A DNA stretch of 7,991 nt from DASWID01 sp049682815 (GTDB lineage: Bacteria; Desulfobacterota_D; UBA1144; Nemesobacterales; CSP1-2): positions 1 through 7,991 of the forward strand of contig JBAUII010000003.1 of assembly GCA_049682815.1 (NCBI GenBank), written 5' to 3'. The notes beneath the pieces were generated by a model, which worked only from the letters and a program-made list of their open reading frames with translations, had not been told where the DNA came from and did not search any database. The position numbers were made by a program, and so were the translations under genes. Within the stretch, counting starts at the first letter, position 1. The number at the start of each line of letters is the position of its first letter. Below, piece by piece: positions 4,593 to 7,991 of this stretch.

Positions 4593-6689
4593 CTACTTTG
4601 CAAGAGGATTCGGACGGAGCTGAACCTTTACAATATATGTCTTTTGGTCTTCGACATGAAGTACAGGGTCAATCCCGTAATCAACCCATATCGCTCTGCC
4701 TTTCCACCCCGCATCAGGATCATCGATTCTGCCGTCTAAACCTCTATGGAAAAATCCAAGCGGATAGGGCATATGAATTCTGGTGAACGATTCGTCCTGT
4801 GGGTTGAAAGCAATGATTGAATCTGAACCGGTACCTGTGCAATAAAGTACGTTTTCTCCAAGCCCAAATGTGTTATCCTGGTCCACCCAATTGTAGTAGT
4901 GGTAATCGCTAAGTATATCCGTATTCTTAAACTTAGGGCCTGGTATTGGCCAGATGGTCCATCCTTCAGGGCACTGATCTCCCGAACCGCATGTCTGAGC
5001 GCATTGAGTTCGGTCAAACTTTGCCACGTGAGAACTGCCAGCCAAACACGTCCATATAGTCCCGTCTGTACCGTTGTCTATTCCTCTTGGTCCATACCCG
5101 CCCTGCTCAAAAGGAGCGTCATAAACCTCAAACGTCCTTGTCGTTGGATCAAAGCGCCTGATTTCTCCTGGAAAACCGGGGCTGGCTGACCAAACTGAAC
5201 CGTCAGGCAGGTCTGCGATAATTCCATAGTTAAAACCACCTATGTTAACAGGGGGTGTGTCTTCGTCGCAATCATCATCCACCCTCATCCGTTCAAAATC
5301 CGTTGACTCAAACACCAATTGGCCCCGGCTATCGGCGTCATTATCCCAGGTATCTGGGTCGTAATTGTCAAGGAAGTGCTCGGTGTCAAACCACCCGAAG
5401 TAACTACTATCTCCGCTGAGCCAAAGTCTATCCTGACTATCAAATTGAAGATGATGTGTTCCAGTACAGGTATCTATCAGCACCATATCACCATTATTAG
5501 TATCATAAAATCCAAGCTGACGGTGACCGGTACCTCCCGGTTGAGTGTCATCAGGATTTACATCTTCACAGAAGTCTGGGTCATCACCATCATCCCTGAT
5601 CTGCGTAGTCATCCATACATGGCCATGAGCATCCATCATAGGGTTATGAGGGTTAGCCGGATTGTGGTACACACCCACAAATGCCGGAGGGGTGGGGGGT
5701 GTGGGAGGATTTCCTAGACACCCAAGGGTACAGAAGCCCCACGGAGTGTCCCATCCGCCTACCGTAGGGATTTTGACCCTTCGAGATTCATGATTGATCG
5801 GGTCAGTCATGACCAACCAGTCATTTCCTAGGTCTACACCGTACACCGGTTGGTTTGGATACATAGTAGGATCCCGCTTATCTGTTGCGACTTCATCGTG
5901 AGCGTAGGTAAAAATGTCTCCCCATCTCCACTGGGTAATAACGACGTTTCTCTCTACCCCTTGGGGCCTGGGTGGGGTAGGAGGAACCTCGCCATTGGCA
6001 ATTCTCATTCCCCAATCGCCAAAACGGTCTAGGGCGTAAGGTCTTGGCCAGCCATTAACACTATTCATACCGCCGGATTTCCCAAATTCTTCATCAAACT
6101 CCTCAGCGCTCTCTGGGTGTCGCGTTGCTAGGTTACCCACCTGGTGGCAGAGCTGACAGCCCAGCTTCAGCGTGCTTGACCATTGTTCATTAGAGTTAAA
6201 GTTGCTGACTGCAGAGATGTCGTCGGGGAACTCCATTAGCGAATACCAGTAATGTGCCGGAAAGACCTGGGCTGCCTCCTGGGGAGAAGAGGCAAGGTCG
6301 GCAAAGAGCTGAACTTTTTTCCCACTCGGTGAAGCCTTTATGGGCGTTGAGTCTTTAAGACCATATCCCCGCACCCATAGATCATACGTGGCATTCGGCA
6401 ACTCCGGAATGACGAAATTCCCTTGATCGTCTGTAACGACAATCTTACGATAGATATCAGGTATTATATTACCTTGACTGATCTCATTCGTGTGAAATTC
6501 TTTTGATTCTGCGATTACCCATACCCCGGCGGCACTGCCGCCTTGCACGTGCACCTTTCCCTCAATGTAATCCGCCGAGGGCCCCATAGATGGGGGTTGA
6601 CTATGTGCTTCTTGGTAATTTCCAAAGATGATAAGCGAAATTACCGCCCAAACAACACTTATTATCATTCCCCTTGAAAGATTATTCAT
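4593..6689 (-). CDS. Secreted mono-heme c-type cytochrome with regulatory-like beta-sandwich and beta-propeller
   Basis: A 698-residue exported protein. A signal peptide (hydrophobic 8-23, likely cleavage near AHS-Q, 30/31) is followed by a carboxypeptidase-regulatory-like/FN3-type beta-sandwich (about 40-125: GKVHVQGG, VVTDDQGNFVIPELP, YDLWVRGYG). Next is a cytochrome-like segment with one covalent heme site, CQLCH, at 178-182. Residues about 280-690 contain repeated blade-like strands ending in aromatic motifs (GHVWMTT, RLWLSG, GSVWSAS, GTIWTCL), as in streptogramin-lyase/Vgb-type propellers, and the C-terminus is KVQLRPNPLAK. Two proline-rich linkers occur (236-242 and 328-335), and there are ten further cysteines, some closely spaced (320/324, 563/567/573), possibly disulfides. 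A large family of similar secreted proteins exists in environmental bacteria, usually annotated only as carboxypeptidase regulatory-like; its substrate is unknown. The start has a near-perfect Shine-Dalgarno. Electron transfer in the periplasm is inferred from the heme motif. Confidence 0.9.
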   Translation of the reverse strand: MNNLSRGMIISVVWAVISLIIFGNYQEAHSQPPSMGPSADYIEGKVHVQGGSAAGVWVIAESKEFHTNEISQGNIIPDIYRKIVVTDDQGNFVIPELPNATYDLWVRGYGLKDSTPIKASPSGKKVQLFADLASSPQEAAQVFPAHYWYSLMEFPDDISAVSNFNSNEQWSSTLKLGCQLCHQVGNLATRHPESAEEFDEEFGKSGGMNSVNGWPRPYALDRFGDWGMRIANGEVPPTPPRPQGVERNVVITQWRWGDIFTYAHDEVATDKRDPTMYPNQPVYGVDLGNDWLVMTDPINHESRRVKIPTVGGWDTPWGFCTLGCLGNPPTPPTPPAFVGVYHNPANPHNPMMDAHGHVWMTTQIRDDGDDPDFCEDVNPDDTQPGGTGHRQLGFYDTNNGDMVLIDTCTGTHHLQFDSQDRLWLSGDSSYFGWFDTEHFLDNYDPDTWDNDADSRGQLVFESTDFERMRVDDDCDEDTPPVNIGGFNYGIIADLPDGSVWSASPGFPGEIRRFDPTTRTFEVYDAPFEQGGYGPRGIDNGTDGTIWTCLAGSSHVAKFDRTQCAQTCGSGDQCPEGWTIWPIPGPKFKNTDILSDYHYYNWVDQDNTFGLGENVLYCTGTGSDSIIAFNPQDESFTRIHMPYPLGFFHRGLDGRIDDPDAGWKGRAIWVDYGIDPVLHVEDQKTYIVKVQLRPNPLAK

Positions 6690-6698
6690 AACGTATTA

Positions 6699-6705
6699 CC
6701 TCCTT
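6699..6705 (-). promoter_or_regulatory. Strong Shine-Dalgarno of the cytochrome gene
   Basis: AAGGAGG on the minus strand, 9 nt before the ATG at 6689. It is the strongest ribosome binding site I see in the window and fixes the start just ahead of the signal peptide, suggesting high-level translation. Confidence 0.88.
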
Positions 6706-6740
6706 TTTGTAGTTTTTTATCCCCCAGCTACTACATTAGC

Positions 6741-6769
6741 ATGGTAGATTCTGCAAAATCTAGTGGCAA
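6741..6769 (-). promoter_or_regulatory. Candidate sigma-70 promoter of the cytochrome gene
   Basis: On the minus strand TTGCCA (6769-6764; 5 of 6 to consensus) and TACCAT (6746-6741; 4 of 6) are separated by exactly 17 bp. Transcription would start near 6734, giving a leader of about 45 nt. The repeated CGTAGTTA boxes would then sit some 70-115 bp upstream of the start, a normal position for activator sites. Confidence 0.35.
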
Positions 6770-6804
6770 AAGGCTCGATTTTTTGCGGTATAAATGGCCT
6801 ATTT

Positions 6805-6848
6805 GTCGTAGTTACCCTTATAGCTTAGACGTAGTTATTTTACCTACG
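6805..6848. promoter_or_regulatory. Repeated CGTAGTTA boxes, candidate operator
   Basis: GTCGTAGTTA (6805-6814) and GACGTAGTTA (6828-6837) are direct repeats, 9 of 10 identical, with starts 23 bp apart, about two helical turns. TACCTACG (6841-6848) is an inverted copy of the core with one mismatch. They lie in the gap between the response-regulator gene and the cytochrome gene, just upstream of the candidate promoter. Binding by the adjacent LuxR-type regulator is inferred from position only; the boxes do not fit the NarL heptamer consensus well. Confidence 0.45.
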
Positions 6849-6898
6849 AAGTAGATGAAAAAGGGTAAATTATAATGGGGAGGAACAAAATGGATTTT

Positions 6899-7531
6899 TC
6901 AATCAATGAGATGCATTTTGATAGCATAACGGATTAATTCTGCATTTGATCCAAATTTCATTTTTTCCATAATGCGTTGACGATATGTTCTCACAGTTTT
7001 TACACTCAGATAAAGTTCGTCGGCAATGTCCTTTAAAGTTTTTCCTGATGCAATCATACATGTAACCTGGTACTCACGATTAGAAAGCTTCTCATGAAGG
7101 GGTTGTTCGAATCCTTCTTGTAAAGAATTGGCTAATTTCTCAGCTAGAGCCGGACTTATATACTTCCCGCCACTTACCACTTTTTTTACGGCCTTAACTA
7201 ATTCGTCTGGCGCGCTTCTCTTATTTACGTAGCCGTCGGCCCCCGATTTAAGGGCTCTTATCGCATACTGCTCCTCGGTGTGAACACTCAAAATAAGCAC
7301 TGGGAGTAATGGGCACTTACGTTTTAACTCCGCTAATACATCGAGCCCGCTTCTGTCCGCGAGGGTGATATCCAATATAACAATATCCCAATTTTGGGTG
7401 TCGACTATATTAGCCAGTTCCCTGGTGTCAGTCGCTTCACCAAACACTGCCATCTCAGGCTCATCGGAAAGTATTTGCTTTAGTCCTCGCCTTACAACAG
7501 AGTGATCGTCTACGATAAGGATTTTTATCAT
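6899..7531 (-). CDS. NarL/FixJ-family response regulator with LuxR-type HTH
   Basis: A 210-residue two-domain regulator of normal length. The receiver domain (about 2-118) has the acidic pair Asp8/Asp9, phosphoacceptor Asp54 in VILDITLADRSG, Ser82 in ILSVHTEE, and Lys104 in GYVNKRSA, so all phosphorylation residues are present. The LuxR/GerE helix-turn-helix (about 146-208) reads LSNREYQV, IASGKTLKDIADELYLSVKTV, RQRIMEKM. It should dimerise on phosphorylation and bind DNA, acting mostly as an activator in this family. The start ATG is 5 bp after the stop of the histidine kinase with no clear Shine-Dalgarno, so translational coupling is likely. Its target is not known; the next gene, the secreted cytochrome, with repeated boxes in its upstream gap, is the obvious candidate. 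No terminator is visible after it, so read-through into the cytochrome gene is possible. Confidence 0.96.
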   Translation of the reverse strand: MIKILIVDDHSVVRRGLKQILSDEPEMAVFGEATDTRELANIVDTQNWDIVILDITLADRSGLDVLAELKRKCPLLPVLILSVHTEEQYAIRALKSGADGYVNKRSAPDELVKAVKKVVSGGKYISPALAEKLANSLQEGFEQPLHEKLSNREYQVTCMIASGKTLKDIADELYLSVKTVRTYRQRIMEKMKFGSNAELIRYAIKMHLID

Positions 7532-7536
7532 GGCAT

Positions 7537-7991
7537 CTATCTATTAAGTGGTATTTGTACAGTAAGTCTAGTTCCTTTTCTGGGAATGCCAGCTATTTTT
7601 ATTGTTCCTCCAAAAGGAAGGACTCGTTCTCGCATTCCAAGTAGTCCAAGCGAATTAGCGCTTGCTATCTCATTTTTTTTAATGCCCTTCCCGTTATCTA
7701 TGACCTTCAATTCTAAATGACCTTTATTTTCACTAAAACCTATTTCGACTCTCGTTGCATTTGCATGGCGGACCACATTGGTCAAGGCTTCCTGCAGGAT
7801 ACGGAAAATCGCTGTGGTAAGTTGCTTACCTAATGTGATGTTCTCCACGTTTGACGTGCACGTGCATCCAATTCCTGTGCGAGTTTGAAATTCTTGTGCT
7901 TGCCATTCAATGGCTGCCCTAAGACCAAAGTCATCCAATAATACTGGCCTCAATTCTGTTGTAATCTCTTGAACCGTTTGGATAGCGGTAT
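7537..7991 (-). CDS. Sensor histidine kinase, NarX/DegS type (HPK7), C-terminal part only
   Basis: Partial: the frame is open to the right-hand edge of the window, so the start and the sensor region are outside. About 150 codons are visible. They begin in the second helix of the HisKA_3 dimerisation domain (TVQEITTELRPVLLDDFGL), after the phospho-accepting His, which is not in the window. The HATPase_c domain follows with the N-box RILQEALTNVVRHANA (about 7756-7803), the G1 box IDNGKGI and the G2 box LGLLGMRERV, ending in the usual GTRLTVQIPL strand. A start at the TTG at 7953 would fall inside the conserved ELRP motif and is not genuine. The kinase should phosphorylate the response regulator encoded 5 bp downstream. 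The signal it senses cannot be judged from this fragment. Confidence 0.95.
   Translation of the reverse strand, partial: TAIQTVQEITTELRPVLLDDFGLRAAIEWQAQEFQTRTGIGCTCTSNVENITLGKQLTTAIFRILQEALTNVVRHANATRVEIGFSENKGHLELKVIDNGKGIKKNEIASANSLGLLGMRERVLPFGGTIKIAGIPRKGTRLTVQIPLNR

Noticed and set aside
5319..5717. 132-aa plus-strand reading frame inside the cytochrome gene, and similar plus-strand frames at 4598-5189
   Set aside because: They are antisense shadows of a strongly supported coding sequence with no ribosome binding sites or recognisable domains.
6764..6788. Possible sigma-54 promoter (GG...GC) upstream of the cytochrome gene
   Set aside because: The spacing between GG and GC is 11 rather than 10, and the orientation points away from the gene.
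7537..7953. Complete 138-aa kinase-like protein starting at TTG 7953
   Set aside because: The frame continues open to the window edge with conserved HisKA_3 residues upstream; the TTG encodes the Leu of ELRP.

Overview
The window looks like chromosomal DNA from a free-living, Gram-negative-type environmental bacterium. The evidence is a ComM/YifB ATPase of proteobacterial style, Sec signal peptides on two envelope proteins, a secreted c-type cytochrome with one CxxCH site, a NarX/NarL-type two-component pair, and remains of a REP-associated (Y1/HUH) transposase. Base composition is moderate, and more AT-rich at about 2170-3640. I cannot name the taxon; a deltaproteobacterial or similar deep-branching lineage is a guess from the gene mix.

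Layout. (1) 18-452, minus strand: a short reading frame that joins the N-terminal third of an alpha/beta hydrolase to the last ~30 residues of a class III adenylate cyclase domain. It appears to be an internally deleted relic of the common hydrolase-cyclase fusion protein. (2) 638-2167, plus strand: a complete ComM/YifB AAA+ ATPase, divergent from the relic. (3) 2168-3635: an accessory stretch. It holds an overlapping DUF4160-DUF2442 gene pair (2331-2847), then about 800 bp of mobile-element debris. The debris has two separate inverted-repeat pairs (2907-2927 with 3124-3144, 20/21 matching; 3163-3189 with 3548-3574, 26/27 matching). The second pair brackets a frameshifted, internally deleted RAYT transposase. 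(4) 3636-7991, all minus strand: reading in the direction of transcription, a sensor histidine kinase (cut by the window edge), a LuxR-type response regulator 5 bp later, a 207-bp regulatory gap with repeated CGTAGTTA boxes and a candidate promoter, a 698-aa secreted mono-heme beta-propeller protein, a strong hairpin with a T-tract, and a 300-aa exported protein of unknown function.

How the genes may work together (inference). The kinase and regulator are translationally close and sit directly upstream of the cytochrome gene, so they may control it through the boxes at 6805-6848. The cytochrome has an N-terminal carboxypeptidase-regulatory-like beta-sandwich, a single CQLCH heme site and a C-terminal propeller. 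Its substrate and electron partner cannot be read from the sequence. The downstream exported protein could be a co-transcribed partner expressed by partial read-through of the hairpin. This kinase-regulator-cytochrome-exported protein block is the best candidate here for an uncharacterised functional system.
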